Shown: positions 10,967 through 20,388, counted from the stretch's first letter. The stretch is 64,000 bases of DNA from Pseudomonas agarici (GCF_900109755.1 NZ_FOAR01000007.1:124001-188000); one strand, 5' to 3'. Numbers and translations: made by a program. Notes: generated from the sequence alone by a model not told the origin.

Positions 10967-11793
10967 TCGAGATTGGCCGTGGTGCAGTCAGCAAGATGGC
11001 GGTCCGTCTGGACGAGGCGACCGTGCAATACAGCTTTCGCCTGGGTGACAGCGAGGTGGCGGTCAATCCGTTGATCGGCCAGAAGCTGCGCCTGGAGTTT
11101 CTCGGCGCCATCCATTGCATTCACTGCGGGCGCAAGACCAAAACCAGCTTCAGCCAGGGCTATTGCTACCCGTGTATGACCAAGCTGGCACAATGCGACA
11201 CCTGCATCATGAGCCCGGAGCGCTGCCACTACGACGCCGGGACCTGTCGCGATCCGGCCTGGGGCGAGCGGTTCTGCATGACTGACCATGTGGTCTATCT
11301 GGCCAATTCCTCGGGAATCAAGGTCGGCATCACCCGTGCTACCCAGTTGCCGACCCGCTGGCTCGACCAGGGCGCGAGCCAGGCCTTGCCGATCGTGCGC
11401 GTGGCGACCCGCCAGCAGTCCGGTTTCGTCGAAGACCTGTTCCGCAGCCAGGTGGCCGACAAGACCAATTGGCGCGCCTTGCTCAAGGGCGATGCGCCGG
11501 AGGTGGATCTCAAGCAGGTACGCGAGCAGTTGTTCGAATCCTGCGCCGAGGGCCTGCTTGCCTTACAGGCGCGTTTTGGCTTGCAGGCGATCCAGCCGGT
11601 CCGGGATCTCGAGCCGTTGCAAATCCGTTACCCCATCGAGTCCTACCCGACCAAGATCGTCAGCTTCAATCTGGACAAGAACCCGATTGCCGAGGGCACG
11701 CTGATGGGGATCAAGGGCCAATACTTGATCTTCGACACCGGCGTGATCAATATCCGTAAATACACGGCCTACCAGCTCGCCGTGCATCAGTAG
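10963..11793 (+). CDS. DUF2797 family zinc-ribbon protein
   Basis: A 276-residue protein assigned to DUF2797. It holds several cysteine pairs (C-I-H-C-G, C-Y-P-C, C-D-T-C, then two more Cys before RDPAWGERFC) that look like zinc ribbons around residues 48-105, followed by DHVVYLANSSGIKVGITR, a segment resembling the GIY-YIG fold core. TTG 10963 is taken as the start because it gives the family N-terminus IEIGRGAVSKM and overlaps the preceding TGA; no ATG fits. Function is not established; nucleic-acid binding is plausible. Confidence 0.8.
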   Translation: MIEIGRGAVSKMAVRLDEATVQYSFRLGDSEVAVNPLIGQKLRLEFLGAIHCIHCGRKTKTSFSQGYCYPCMTKLAQCDTCIMSPERCHYDAGTCRDPAWGERFCMTDHVVYLANSSGIKVGITRATQLPTRWLDQGASQALPIVRVATRQQSGFVEDLFRSQVADKTNWRALLKGDAPEVDLKQVREQLFESCAEGLLALQARFGLQAIQPVRDLEPLQIRYPIESYPTKIVSFNLDKNPIAEGTLMGIKGQYLIFDTGVINIRKYTAYQLAVHQ

Positions 11794-11805
11794 AAGGACA
11801 CCCGC

Positions 11806-14475
11806 ATGCGCACCGAACAACCGCAGATGATCTATCTGAAGGACTATCAGGCCCCCGAGTACCTGATCGACGAGACGCACCTGACCTTCGAGTTGTTCGA
11901 GGACCACACGCTGGTCCATGCGCAACTGCTGATGCGCCGTAACCCTGCGCGCAGTGAAGAGAAGGGCGCCGGTCTGCCGCCGTTGGTACTCGACGGCCAG
12001 CAGCTGGAGTTGCTGTCGGTCAGCCTGGCGGATCGCGAGCTGAGCGCCGCCGATTATCAGTTGAGCGAAAGCCACCTGACCCTGCAGCCAACCGGTGCCA
12101 GCTTCACCGTCGACACCAGCGTGCGGATCCACCCCGAAAGCAATACCGCCCTGGAAGGCCTGTACAAGTCTGGCGGGATGTTCTGTACCCAGTGCGAGGC
12201 CGAAGGATTTCGCAAGATCACCTACTACCTCGACCGTCCTGATGTGATGAGCAAGTTCACCACCACGGTGATCGCCGAGCAGCATCGCTACCCGGTGCTG
12301 CTGTCCAACGGCAACCCGCTCGACAACGGCCCGCAGGAAGACGGGCGGCACTGGGCGACCTGGCAAGACCCGTTCATGAAGCCGGCCTACCTGTTCGCCC
12401 TGGTGGCCGGTGACCTGTGGTGCGTCGAAGACAGCTTCACCACCATGAGCGGGCGCGACGTGGCGTTGCGTATCTATGTCGAACCGGAAAACATCGACAA
12501 GTGCCAGCACGCCATGAACAGCCTGAAGAAGTCCATGCGTTGGGATGAGCAGACCTATGGCCGCGAGTATGACCTGGACATCTTCATGATTGTCGCGGTC
12601 AATGATTTCAACATGGGGGCGATGGAGAACAAGGGCCTCAACATCTTTAACTCCAGCGCCGTGCTGGCCCGCGCCGAAACCGCCACCGACGCCGCACACC
12701 AGCGGGTCGAGGCTATCGTCGCCCACGAATACTTTCATAACTGGTCGGGCAACCGCGTGACCTGCCGGGACTGGTTCCAGCTGTCGCTCAAGGAAGGTTT
12801 CACGGTGTTCCGCGACGCCGGGTTCTCGGCGGACATGAACTCGCGCACCGTCAAGCGCATCCAGGATGTGGCCTACCTGCGTACCCACCAGTTTGCCGAA
12901 GACGCCGGGCCCATGGCCCACGCAGTGCGTCCAGACAGCTTTATCGAGATCTCTAACTTCTACACCCTGACCGTCTATGAGAAGGGTGCGGAAGTGGTCG
13001 GCATGATTCATACGCTGCTCGGTGCCGATGGTTTTCGCAAAGGCAGTGACCTGTACTTCGAACGCCATGACGGCCAGGCTGTGACCTGCGACGACTTCGT
13101 CAAGGCCATGGAGGACGCCAACGGCATCGACCTGACCCAATTCAAGCGTTGGTACAGCCAGGCCGGCACCCCACGCCTGGCCGTCAGCGAAAGCTACGAT
13201 GCGGCGGCGAAAACCTATAGCCTGACCTTCCGCCAGAGCTGCCCGCAAACCCCGGACGAGCAGGAAAAGCTGCCGTTCGTGATTCCGGTGGAGCTTGGCC
13301 TGCTGGATGCTCACGGTGCTGAAATCGCCCTGCAACTGGCGGGCGAATCAGCTCCCGGCGCGACCCGTCGCGTGCTCTCGGTGACCGAAGTCGAGCAGAC
13401 CTTCAGCTTTATCGACATCGCCGCCAAGCCGTTGCCGTCGCTGCTGCGCGGCTTCTCGGCGCCGGTGAAGCTGAGCTTCCCGTACAACCGTGATCAATTG
13501 ATGTTCCTGATGCAACACGATACCGACGGCTTCAACCGTTGGGACGCCGGCCAGCAGTTGTCGGTGCAAGTGTTGCAGGAACTGATCGGCCAGCATCAGA
13601 AAGGCCAGGCCCTGGTGCTCGACTCGCGTCTGGTCGAAGCCTTGCGCAGCGTACTGGCCAACGACCGGCTGGATCAGGCCATGGTTGCCGAGATGCTCTC
13701 GTTGCCGAGCGAGGCATACCTCACTGAAATCAGTGAGGTGGCAGATGTCGATGCCATCCACGGTGCCCGTGAGTTTGCCCGCCGGCAACTCGCCGAGCAG
13801 TTGTTCGACGACCTGTGGCAGCGTTATCAGGCCAATCGCGAACGGTCGAAGAAGACCGTCTATATCGCCGAGAACGAACATTTTGCCCGGCGTGCGCTGC
13901 AGAATATCGCCTTGTCCTACCTGATGCTCAGCGGCAAACCGCAGGTGCTGGCCGCGACCCTGGAGCAGTTCGAGGCTGCCGACAACATGACCGAGCGCCT
14001 GACCGCGCTGGCGGTGTTGGTGAATTCGCCGTTCGAGGCACAAAAGGCCCTGGCGCTGGCGAGCTTCGCCGAACACTTCAAGGACAATCCGCTGGTCATG
14101 GACCAGTGGTTCAGCGTCCAGGCCGCCAGTGTCCTGCCCGGTGGCTTGCAACGGGTCAAGGCGTTGATGGAGCATCCGGCATTTACCCTGAAGAACCCGA
14201 ACAAGGTGCGGGCGCTGATCGGTGCGTTTGCCGGGCAGAACCTGATCAACTTCCATGCGGCGGAGGGTTGCGGCTATCGCTTCCTGGCTGATCTGGTGAT
14301 CCAGCTCAACGCCCTCAACCCGCAGATCGCCTCGCGCCTACTGGCGCCACTGACCCGCTGGCGCAAGTACGACAAGGCCCGCCAGGCACTGATGAAGGCC
14401 GAGCTGGAGCGCATCCGCAACTCAGGCGAGCTGTCGGCGGATGTCTACGAGGTTGTCAGCAAAAGCCTGGCGTAG
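11806..14475 (+). CDS. pepN: aminopeptidase N (M1 family)
   Basis: An 889-residue M1 zinc metallopeptidase. GAMEN near residue 271 (substrate N-terminus recognition) and HEYFHNW near residue 307 with the downstream zinc Glu in LKEGFTVFRD are intact. Length and the opening MRTEQPQMIYLKDYQAPEYL agree with proteobacterial PepN (about 870-890). It removes N-terminal residues from peptides in the cytoplasm. It ends the nadK operon, 12 bases after DUF2797. Confidence 0.96.
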   Translation: MRTEQPQMIYLKDYQAPEYLIDETHLTFELFEDHTLVHAQLLMRRNPARSEEKGAGLPPLVLDGQQLELLSVSLADRELSAADYQLSESHLTLQPTGASFTVDTSVRIHPESNTALEGLYKSGGMFCTQCEAEGFRKITYYLDRPDVMSKFTTTVIAEQHRYPVLLSNGNPLDNGPQEDGRHWATWQDPFMKPAYLFALVAGDLWCVEDSFTTMSGRDVALRIYVEPENIDKCQHAMNSLKKSMRWDEQTYGREYDLDIFMIVAVNDFNMGAMENKGLNIFNSSAVLARAETATDAAHQRVEAIVAHEYFHNWSGNRVTCRDWFQLSLKEGFTVFRDAGFSADMNSRTVKRIQDVAYLRTHQFAEDAGPMAHAVRPDSFIEISNFYTLTVYEKGAEVVGMIHTLLGADGFRKGSDLYFERHDGQAVTCDDFVKAMEDANGIDLTQFKRWYSQAGTPRLAVSESYDAAAKTYSLTFRQSCPQTPDEQEKLPFVIPVELGLLDAHGAEIALQLAGESAPGATRRVLSVTEVEQTFSFIDIAAKPLPSLLRGFSAPVKLSFPYNRDQLMFLMQHDTDGFNRWDAGQQLSVQVLQELIGQHQKGQALVLDSRLVEALRSVLANDRLDQAMVAEMLSLPSEAYLTEISEVADVDAIHGAREFARRQLAEQLFDDLWQRYQANRERSKKTVYIAENEHFARRALQNIALSYLMLSGKPQVLAATLEQFEAADNMTERLTALAVLVNSPFEAQKALALASFAEHFKDNPLVMDQWFSVQAASVLPGGLQRVKALMEHPAFTLKNPNKVRALIGAFAGQNLINFHAAEGCGYRFLADLVIQLNALNPQIASRLLAPLTRWRKYDKARQALMKAELERIRNSGELSADVYEVVSKSLA

Positions 14476-14536
14476 GCCCGACAGGATAGTTTCAACCCTA
14501 GATTACCGGTTTCAGACGCACCGACAATAATGAAAA

Positions 14537-14550
14537 CGCCTTCGAAGGCG
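14537..14550. repeat. 14-bp perfect palindrome after pepN
   Basis: CGCCTTCGAAGGCG reads identically on both strands, 60 bases after the pepN stop. It could be the stem of a terminator, but no T-run follows on either side, so its role is unclear. Confidence 0.4.
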
Positions 14551-14651
14551 CCCTGAAAGTCTGGATGACCGAAGGGGTTGTACGAAAACTCGCCGAGCGA
14601 CGATCAGGCAGGTTTGTACAGATCACAACAATAATAATAAGAGGAAGGTCT

Positions 14652-15686
14652 ATGAAGGATTATTGCCGTCCGCCGGTAGGGTGTCGTGTGGTGTTGTTGG
14701 CCTCGGTGTTGTCTCTGCCAGGGCTGGCGGCACTGTGCGCACCGGCCCGCGCCGCCGAGGCAGACGCTGGCGACAAGGTCTATGCCATCGAATCATCGCA
14801 GGCCGTGAAGAGCTTGCTGCTTGATGTAGGGCATGCCGGTGCCCGCCTGGTCGCCGTAGGGGATCGTGGGCACATCCTCTATTCCGATGACCAGGGCGCT
14901 AGTTGGACCCAGGCCAAGGTGCCGACCCGGCAAATGCTCACGGCGGTCTATTTTGTCGACGACCCGCATGGCTGGGCTGTTGGCCATGATGCGCAAATCC
15001 TCGCCAGCAGCGATGGCGGCGCCACCTGGAGCAAACAGTTCGAAGACCTCAAGCGCGAAGCGCCATTGCTGGACATCTGGTTCAAGGACCTCAGCACTGG
15101 CTTGGCCGTGGGTGCCTACGGTGCCTTGCTGGAAACCACCGACGGTGGTCGGCACTGGGAAGATGTCAGTGATCGCCTCGACAACGCAGACCAATACCAT
15201 CTCAATGCCATTGCCGCGATCAAGGATTCCGGGCTTTTTGTCGTGGGCGAGCAGGGCAGCATGTTTCGCTCGGCCGACTGGGGCCAAACCTGGGAGCGCC
15301 TCGACGGTCCCTATCAGGGCTCGCTCTTCGGCGTAATCGCCACCGCCCAGCCGGCAAGCCTTCTGGTCTACGGTTTGCGCGGCAATCTCTACCGCTCCGG
15401 CGATTTCGGTTCGAGTTGGCAACTGGTCGAGCTGAAGGCTGGCGGTGGCGCGCTGGAGTTCGGTTTGTCCGGCGGCTCGGTGCAGGACGACGGCTCACTG
15501 GTGATTGTCGGTAACGGCGGCAGCCTGATTCGCAGCACCGATGACGGCATGACATTCAGCGTCTTCAATCGTCCCGACCGTATTTCCCTATCGGCGGTCA
15601 CTGCAGCCGGCAACGGCAACCTGATCCTGGTCGGCCAGGGAGGCGCCCATCTCACCTCGGCGACGGGTGGCGAGCAGGCTCGGTAG
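14652..15686 (+). CDS. exported YCF48-type (BNR/WD40-like) beta-propeller protein
   Basis: A 344-residue protein with an N-terminal signal peptide (hydrophobic segment about 15-33, ALCAPARA cleavage region) and repeated propeller blades of the YCF48/photosystem II assembly factor type, each with a D-D/S-G-x-x-W or S-D-G-G-x-T-W turn (for example SDDQGASWTQ, SSDGGATWSK, TTDGGRHWED). The start has a GAGGAAGG site at 14641-14648. It lies 32 bases ahead of an RND/MMPL transporter; this pairing is common in Pseudomonas, where the periplasmic propeller is thought to assist the transporter. A frame from 14565 lacks a signal-like start. Confidence 0.8.
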   Translation: MKDYCRPPVGCRVVLLASVLSLPGLAALCAPARAAEADAGDKVYAIESSQAVKSLLLDVGHAGARLVAVGDRGHILYSDDQGASWTQAKVPTRQMLTAVYFVDDPHGWAVGHDAQILASSDGGATWSKQFEDLKREAPLLDIWFKDLSTGLAVGAYGALLETTDGGRHWEDVSDRLDNADQYHLNAIAAIKDSGLFVVGEQGSMFRSADWGQTWERLDGPYQGSLFGVIATAQPASLLVYGLRGNLYRSGDFGSSWQLVELKAGGGALEFGLSGGSVQDDGSLVIVGNGGSLIRSTDDGMTFSVFNRPDRISLSAVTAAGNGNLILVGQGGAHLTSATGGEQAR

Positions 15687-15718
15687 ACCGAGCAAAATAA
15701 CCAGGAGGTTAGGGGCAT

Positions 15719-18094
15719 ATGAGCAGCCATCATCAGGACAAGGCGACCTTTCTTGAACGCCTGATTTTCAATCACCGCCCGGCAGTGATCGTAATCTGCC
15801 TGTTGGTCAGTGCGTTGTTGTTCTGGCAGGCCACGCTGATCCGTCCTTCGACCAGCTTCGAGAAAATGATTCCGCTCCATCATCCTTTCATTGAAAAGAT
15901 GATGGAGCACCGCAACGACCTCGCCAACCTCGGCAACACGGTGCGAATCTCAGTGCAAGCCAAGGAGGGCGATATCTTCACCCAACCATACATGGAGACC
16001 CTGAGGCAGGTTAACGACGAGGTGTTCTACCTTGTCGGCGTCGACCGCTCCGGTCTCAAGTCGCTGTGGAGTCCCAGCGTGCGCTGGACCGAAGTGACGG
16101 AGGAGGGCTTTGCCGGCGGCGAGGTGATTCCACAGAGCTACAACGGTTCGACCGCCAGCCTCGAACAACTGCGCAACAACGTGCTCAAGTCCGGCCAGGT
16201 TGGGCGTTTGGTGGCCAACGACTTCAAGTCGAGCATCGTCGATATCCCGTTGCTGGAGTCTTACCCGGACCCGCGTGATCAGGGCAAGTTGCTGGCCCTC
16301 GATTACCAGAAGTTCTCCCATCAGCTTGAAGAGAAGATCCGCGACAAGTTCGAAGCGCAGAACCCCAATGTGCAGATCCATATCGTCGGTTTCGCCAAGA
16401 AGGTCGGCGACCTGATCGATGGCTTGAGCATGGTGCTGCTGTTCTTCGGCGTGGCTTTTGTCATTACTCTGGTGCTGTTGTACGGGTTCACCTGGTGTCT
16501 GCGCAGCACCATCGCGGTGTTGATCACCACGCTGGTGGCGGTGGTCTGGCAACTCGGGCTGATGCACACTGCGGGTTTCGGCCTGGATCCCTATTCGATG
16601 CTGGTGCCGTTTCTGATTTTCGCCATCGGCATTTCCCACGGCGTGCAGAAAATCAACGGCATCGCGCTGCAGTCCGGTGACGCCGACAACCCCTTGACGG
16701 CGGCGCGGCGGACCTTTCGGCAATTGTTCCTGCCGGGGATGATCGCGATCCTGGCCGACGCCGTGGGTTTTATCACCCTGTTGATCATCGATATTGGGGT
16801 GATCCGCGAACTGGCCATCGGCGCCTCCATCGGCGTGGCGGTGATCGTGTTCACCAACCTGATCCTGCTGCCCGTGGCGATCTCCTATGTCGGCATCAGC
16901 AACAAGGCCGTCGAGCGCAGCAGGAAGGACGCCACCCGCGAGCATCCGTTCTGGCGCCTGTTGGCGAATTTTGCCAGCCCGAAGGTCGCCCCGGTGTCCA
17001 TCGTCCTGGCCTTGCTGGCCTTTGGCGGCGGCCTCTGGTACAGCCAGAACCTGAAGGTCGGCGATCTTGACCAGGGCGCGCCGGAGCTGCGTCCCGATTC
17101 GCGCTACAACAAGGACAACCGCTTTATCATCAACAACTACTCCACCAGCTCCGACGTGCTGGTGGTCATGGTCAAGACCGCGGTCGAAGGCTGTTCGCGT
17201 TATGCCGCCATGGCGCCGATCGACGAACTGATGTGGAAGATGCAGAACACCGAGGGCGTGCAGTCGGCGATCTCTCTGGTGAGCGTGTCCAAGCAGGTGA
17301 TCAAGGGCATGAACGAGGGCAACCTGAAATGGGAAACCCTGTCGCGCAACCCCGATGTACTGAACAACTCCATCGCCCGGGCCGAGGGCTTGTACAACAA
17401 CGACTGCTCCCTGGCGCCGGTGCTGGTGTTCCTCAACGACCACAAGGCCGCGACCCTGGACCGTGCGGTGCATGCGGTGTAGGACTTTGCCAGGGATAAC
17501 AATCAGGATGGCCTGGAGTTTCTTCTCGCCGCCGGTAATGCCGGGATCGAGGCCGCGACCAACGAAGTGATCAAGGAGTCGGAGTTGACCATCCTGATCC
17601 TGGTGTATCTCTGTGTCGCAAGCATGTGCATGATCACTTTTCGTTCCTGGGCGGCGACCCTGTGCATCGTCCTGCCGTTGGTACTGACCTCGGTGCTCGG
17701 CAACGCCCTGATGGCTTTGATGGGCATTGGCGTGAAAGTCGCGACCTTGCCGGTGGTGGCGCTGGGCGTGGGGATCGGCGTGGATTACGGGATTTATATC
17801 CACAGTCGCCTAGAAAGTTTCCTGCGCGCTGGACTGCCCTTGCAGGAAGCCTATTACCAGACCCTGAAATCCACCGGCAAGGCGGTGCTGTTCACTGGTC
17901 TGTGCCTGGCAATCGGCGTCTGCACTTGGATCTTCTCGGCCATCAAGTTCCAGGCCGACATGGGCCTGATGCTGACCTTCATGTTGCTGTGGAACATGTT
18001 CGGCGCGCTGTGGCTGCTGCCGGCCCTGGCGCGGTTTCTGATCAAACCGGAGAAATTGGCGGGCAAGCTGGGCGGCTCGTTATTTTCCCATTGA
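15719..18094 (+). pseudogene. RND/MMPL family transporter interrupted by an in-frame amber codon
   Basis: The reading frame from ATG 15719 (AGGAGG at 15703-15708) runs 587 codons to TAG at 17480-17482 and continues in the same frame without further stops to TGA 18094, for 791 codons plus the stop position. The two halves together have the normal RND layout: an N-terminal membrane helix, a periplasmic domain, five helices (VLLFFGVAFVITLVLLYGF onward), a second periplasmic domain, then five more helices after the stop. As the amber is followed directly by a well-conserved continuation (DFARDNNQDGLEFLLAAGNA), a single substitution such as AAG to TAG is the simplest cause. The predicted truncated protein lacks the second membrane bundle. 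Confidence 0.85.
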
Positions 18095-18210
18095 GCGATC
18101 AGGCACTGATGCTTTGTGGTGAGTGGGCAAGCTCCATCACTGCAACGAATGGCTTTGCCTATTGTCGATATCGCCTATCATGAGTCCCTTCCCAAATACG
18201 ATAGAACGCT

Positions 18211-18504
18211 ATGACCGTCGCCACCGACACCCTGCTCAATGCTCTCAAAACCTGTGACATGCTCGAAGTCGACGGCCTGCACGCCTTCAACTTCACTCTC
18301 GACAACCACCGTCTGCTGATCGAATGCATGGATGGCCGCGCCGAGAAGCGCTGGAGCTTCACCCAGGCCCAGCTCAACGCCGCGAGCTTCGATGAAGCGC
18401 TGCAAAGCTGGACGGTCAGCGACGATTCCAGTGAGTATCGGCTGGTCTGCATGAGCGCATTCAGCGTCAAGGAAGAAAAGGACCCAGAAGATGATGATAC
18501 GTAA
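18211..18504 (+). CDS. small acidic DUF5629-like protein
   Basis: A 97-residue soluble protein, MTVATDTLLNALKTCDMLEV onward, with an acidic C-terminus ending EEKDPEDDDT. It resembles a Pseudomonas-restricted family (DUF5629, from memory). ATG 18211 is the first start after the gap. Its 3' end overlaps the next gene's start by 14 bases, suggesting co-transcription. Function unknown. Confidence 0.7.
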   Translation: MTVATDTLLNALKTCDMLEVDGLHAFNFTLDNHRLLIECMDGRAEKRWSFTQAQLNAASFDEALQSWTVSDDSSEYRLVCMSAFSVKEEKDPEDDDT

Positions 18505-19666
18505 GTGTTGGCCGTTGTTGATGGCTGACGGCATCGGTGCCATGCCGATCCTGTCGGCAGTCGCCGACACCGAGCAGTTGCTCGTGGGTTCCTACACCCA
18601 GGGCAAGAGCGAAGGTATCTACCGCCTGCAGTTCGACAGTCGCACCGGCCAGCTCGACCCCAAGCCGCTGCAGGTGGTCAAGACCGACAACCCGTCCTGG
18701 CTGACCCTGTCCGGCGATCAGCGTCGGTTGTACGTGGTCAATGAAAACGGTCCGGGCCAGAACGATCCGGTTGGCCGCGTCAGCAGCTATTCCATCGATC
18801 CCAAGAGCCATCGGCTCAAGCGGATCAACCAGGTCCCGAGCCTGGGTAACGAGCCGACTCATGCCAGCCTCAGTGGCGATCAGCGTTATCTGTTTGTCGC
18901 CAACTATTCGGTGCTGGAAGATCCGGGCGGCAGCCTCGCGGTGTTGCCGGTGGATGGCAGGGGTAAGCTGTCGCCGCCGATCCAGCTCAGTAGCCACCCG
19001 GCCAGCCTGGTCAATCTGGAACGTCAGGCCTCGGCCCATGTGCATTCGGTGGTGTCCTCGCCGGATGGGCGTTTCGTTTTCGCCAGCGACTTGGGCGCGG
19101 ACAAGATCTTTGTCTACCACTATGACCCCAAGGCCAACCCGCAAATGCCGTTGACACCGGCCAAGCCGGCCTTCGTTCAATTGCCGCCGGGCAGCGGACC
19201 GCGCCACCTGCTGTTCAGCGCCGATGGCATGCACGCATGGCTGACCACGGAAATGAGCGCACAGATCACTGTGTTCGATTACCGGGACGGCAAGCTGACC
19301 CAGAAACAGCGGGTCGAGCTGGCGGACCAGCAGCCGCTTGCGGACAAAGCCGCCGCCGCCCTGCATGCCTCCAAGGATGGTAAGTTCCTCTATGTCAGCA
19401 ACCGCGGCAGCGCCAACCAGTTGCTGGTGTTCGCCATCGACCCGGCCAGCGGTGAGTTGAAGGCGTTGCAACGGCGTTCAGTAGAAGGCGATCATCCACG
19501 GGAATTCACCCTGGACCCGAGCGGCAGGTTCCTGCTGGTGGCCAATCAGAAGAGCAACGAGATCGTAGTAATCGAGCGGGATACCCACACCGGCTTGCTC
19601 GGCAAGACCGTGCAGAGCCTGCCGTTCGATGCCCCGAGCTACCTCGGTTTCCTGCTGCGACAATAG
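18491..19666 (+). CDS. exported lactonase-family (6-phosphogluconolactonase type) beta-propeller
   Basis: A 391-residue protein of the seven-bladed lactonase/3-carboxymuconate cyclase family (PF10282-like). A short hydrophobic N-terminus (residues about 6-25) suggests export. Repeated blade motifs are visible: LTLSGDQRRLYVVNEN, ASLSGDQRYLFVANY, VSSPDGRFVFASDLGADKI, LDPSGRFLLVANQKSNEI. The cytosolic Pgl homologue hydrolyses 6-phosphogluconolactone, but a predicted exported form probably acts on another lactone. It overlaps the upstream small acidic protein gene by 14 bases. Confidence 0.82.
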   Translation: MMIRKCWPLLMADGIGAMPILSAVADTEQLLVGSYTQGKSEGIYRLQFDSRTGQLDPKPLQVVKTDNPSWLTLSGDQRRLYVVNENGPGQNDPVGRVSSYSIDPKSHRLKRINQVPSLGNEPTHASLSGDQRYLFVANYSVLEDPGGSLAVLPVDGRGKLSPPIQLSSHPASLVNLERQASAHVHSVVSSPDGRFVFASDLGADKIFVYHYDPKANPQMPLTPAKPAFVQLPPGSGPRHLLFSADGMHAWLTTEMSAQITVFDYRDGKLTQKQRVELADQQPLADKAAAALHASKDGKFLYVSNRGSANQLLVFAIDPASGELKALQRRSVEGDHPREFTLDPSGRFLLVANQKSNEIVVIERDTHTGLLGKTVQSLPFDAPSYLGFLLRQ

Positions 19667-19673
19667 ACCGCGG

Positions 19674-19691
19674 CCCCCGTGCTATCGGGGG
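19674..19691 (+). terminator. stem-loop after the lactonase gene
   Basis: A perfect 6-bp stem, CCCCCG-TGCTAT-CGGGGG, begins eight bases after the lactonase stop and is followed by a moderately T-containing stretch rather than a clean T-run. Confidence 0.5.
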
Positions 19692-19824
19692 ACTTGCACT
19701 TCTATTAATGACGCTGATATCGGCTACTGATGCAATGAATTTCAACGTGGTCACCCACGGATGTACTTTTGACTCACGGCCTGAAAGGGCAAGCAAGCCA
19801 ACTGACATTTGAGGATTTACCCCG

Positions 19825-20004
19825 ATGAACTTCAACCTCTTTTCCATCATCGCCGCTTCTGCGATCTCGGCTACCGTGGCTCTGCCAGCCAGTGCCAACG
19901 TCGAAATCACCGACAAAAAAGCCCACACCCAGAGCTACACCCCCAAATACCTGCAACAGAGTGCCAACTTCTACGCCGCCCTGGACCATAAAGCCCAGCA
20001 CTGA
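19825..20004 (+). CDS. small exported protein, 59 residues
   Basis: ATG 19825 opens a 59-codon frame, MNFNLFSIIAASAISATVAL then PASANVEITD, ending AALDHKAQH. The first 25 residues form a convincing signal peptide with an A-S-A cleavage site, leaving a mature peptide of about 34 residues rich in Tyr, His and Gln. A GAGGA ribosome site is at 19811-19815. I do not recognise a family. The frame is immediately followed by a long hairpin (20014-20107). Confidence 0.6.
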   Translation: MNFNLFSIIAASAISATVALPASANVEITDKKAHTQSYTPKYLQQSANFYAALDHKAQH

Positions 20005-20013
20005 GCGCTTAAC

Positions 20014-20107
20014 CACACTATAACGCCGGATCGAATGCACCTCTTCGTTTGGATGGTTTGAGAACTATCTGGTCAAAAGAGTGAATTCGCTCCGGCGTTG
20101 CCGTGTG
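20014..20107. repeat. 94-nt long imperfect hairpin
   Basis: AACGCCGGATCGAATGCAC at 20022-20040 is matched at 17 of 19 positions by the reverse complement of 20081-20099. CACAC 20014-20018 pairs with GTGTG 20103-20107 outside, and the interior (for example 20051-20059 with 20062-20070) pairs almost to the tip. The whole block can fold as a single rod. It may be a structured RNA, a processing or termination signal, or a small inverted-repeat element. Confidence 0.6.
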
Positions 20108-20217
20108 CGTCATGGTATTTGCAGTTATCGATTGAATTTCTATCGTCATGTCATATGGCCATGTGTTTAAATCTGACGCTTGTTTATTGACTTGCACCCC
20201 ACACAGGGATCAATACC

Positions 20218-20337
20218 ATGGTTATGCGTCTGGCCGTCGTGCTGCTGTTTCTCTATTCCACGCCTGTCCTGTCCGCCGCCGTCTGCGACACCAGCGATAG
20301 CCTTCGCGGACCTTCGCCTGAGTTGCCGGGAAACTGA
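20218..20337 (+). CDS. possible very small exported peptide, 39 residues
   Basis: ATG 20218 opens MVMRLAVVLLFLYSTPVLSA followed by AVCDTSDSLR and a Pro-rich tail ending LPGN. The first 21 residues look like a signal peptide. An AGGGA sequence lies at 20205-20209. The frame is short and unsupported by any family I know, so it may be fortuitous, although the signal-like start makes it worth recording. Confidence 0.35.
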   Translation: MVMRLAVVLLFLYSTPVLSAAVCDTSDSLRGPSPELPGN

Positions 20338-20374
20338 TCGTCGCACAGCGATTAGATTAATAGTGTTGATAGCG

Positions 20375-20388
20375 ACTATTTAAATAGT
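20375..20388. promoter_or_regulatory. 14-bp perfect palindrome, candidate operator
   Basis: ACTATTTAAATAGT is a perfect palindrome in a strongly AT-rich stretch (20345-20405) about 65 bases upstream of the 68-residue membrane protein start. It looks like a repressor or activator site over a promoter; no regulator can be named. Confidence 0.4.

Noticed and set aside
11563..13335. 590-codon minus-strand frame opposite pepN
   Set aside because: Antisense shadow of a fully conserved PepN; no domain recognisable.
15950..17803. 617-codon minus-strand frame spanning the RND amber codon
   Set aside because: Composed of His/Gln/Asp-rich antisense sequence with no family likeness; the plus-strand RND reading is clear on both sides of the amber.
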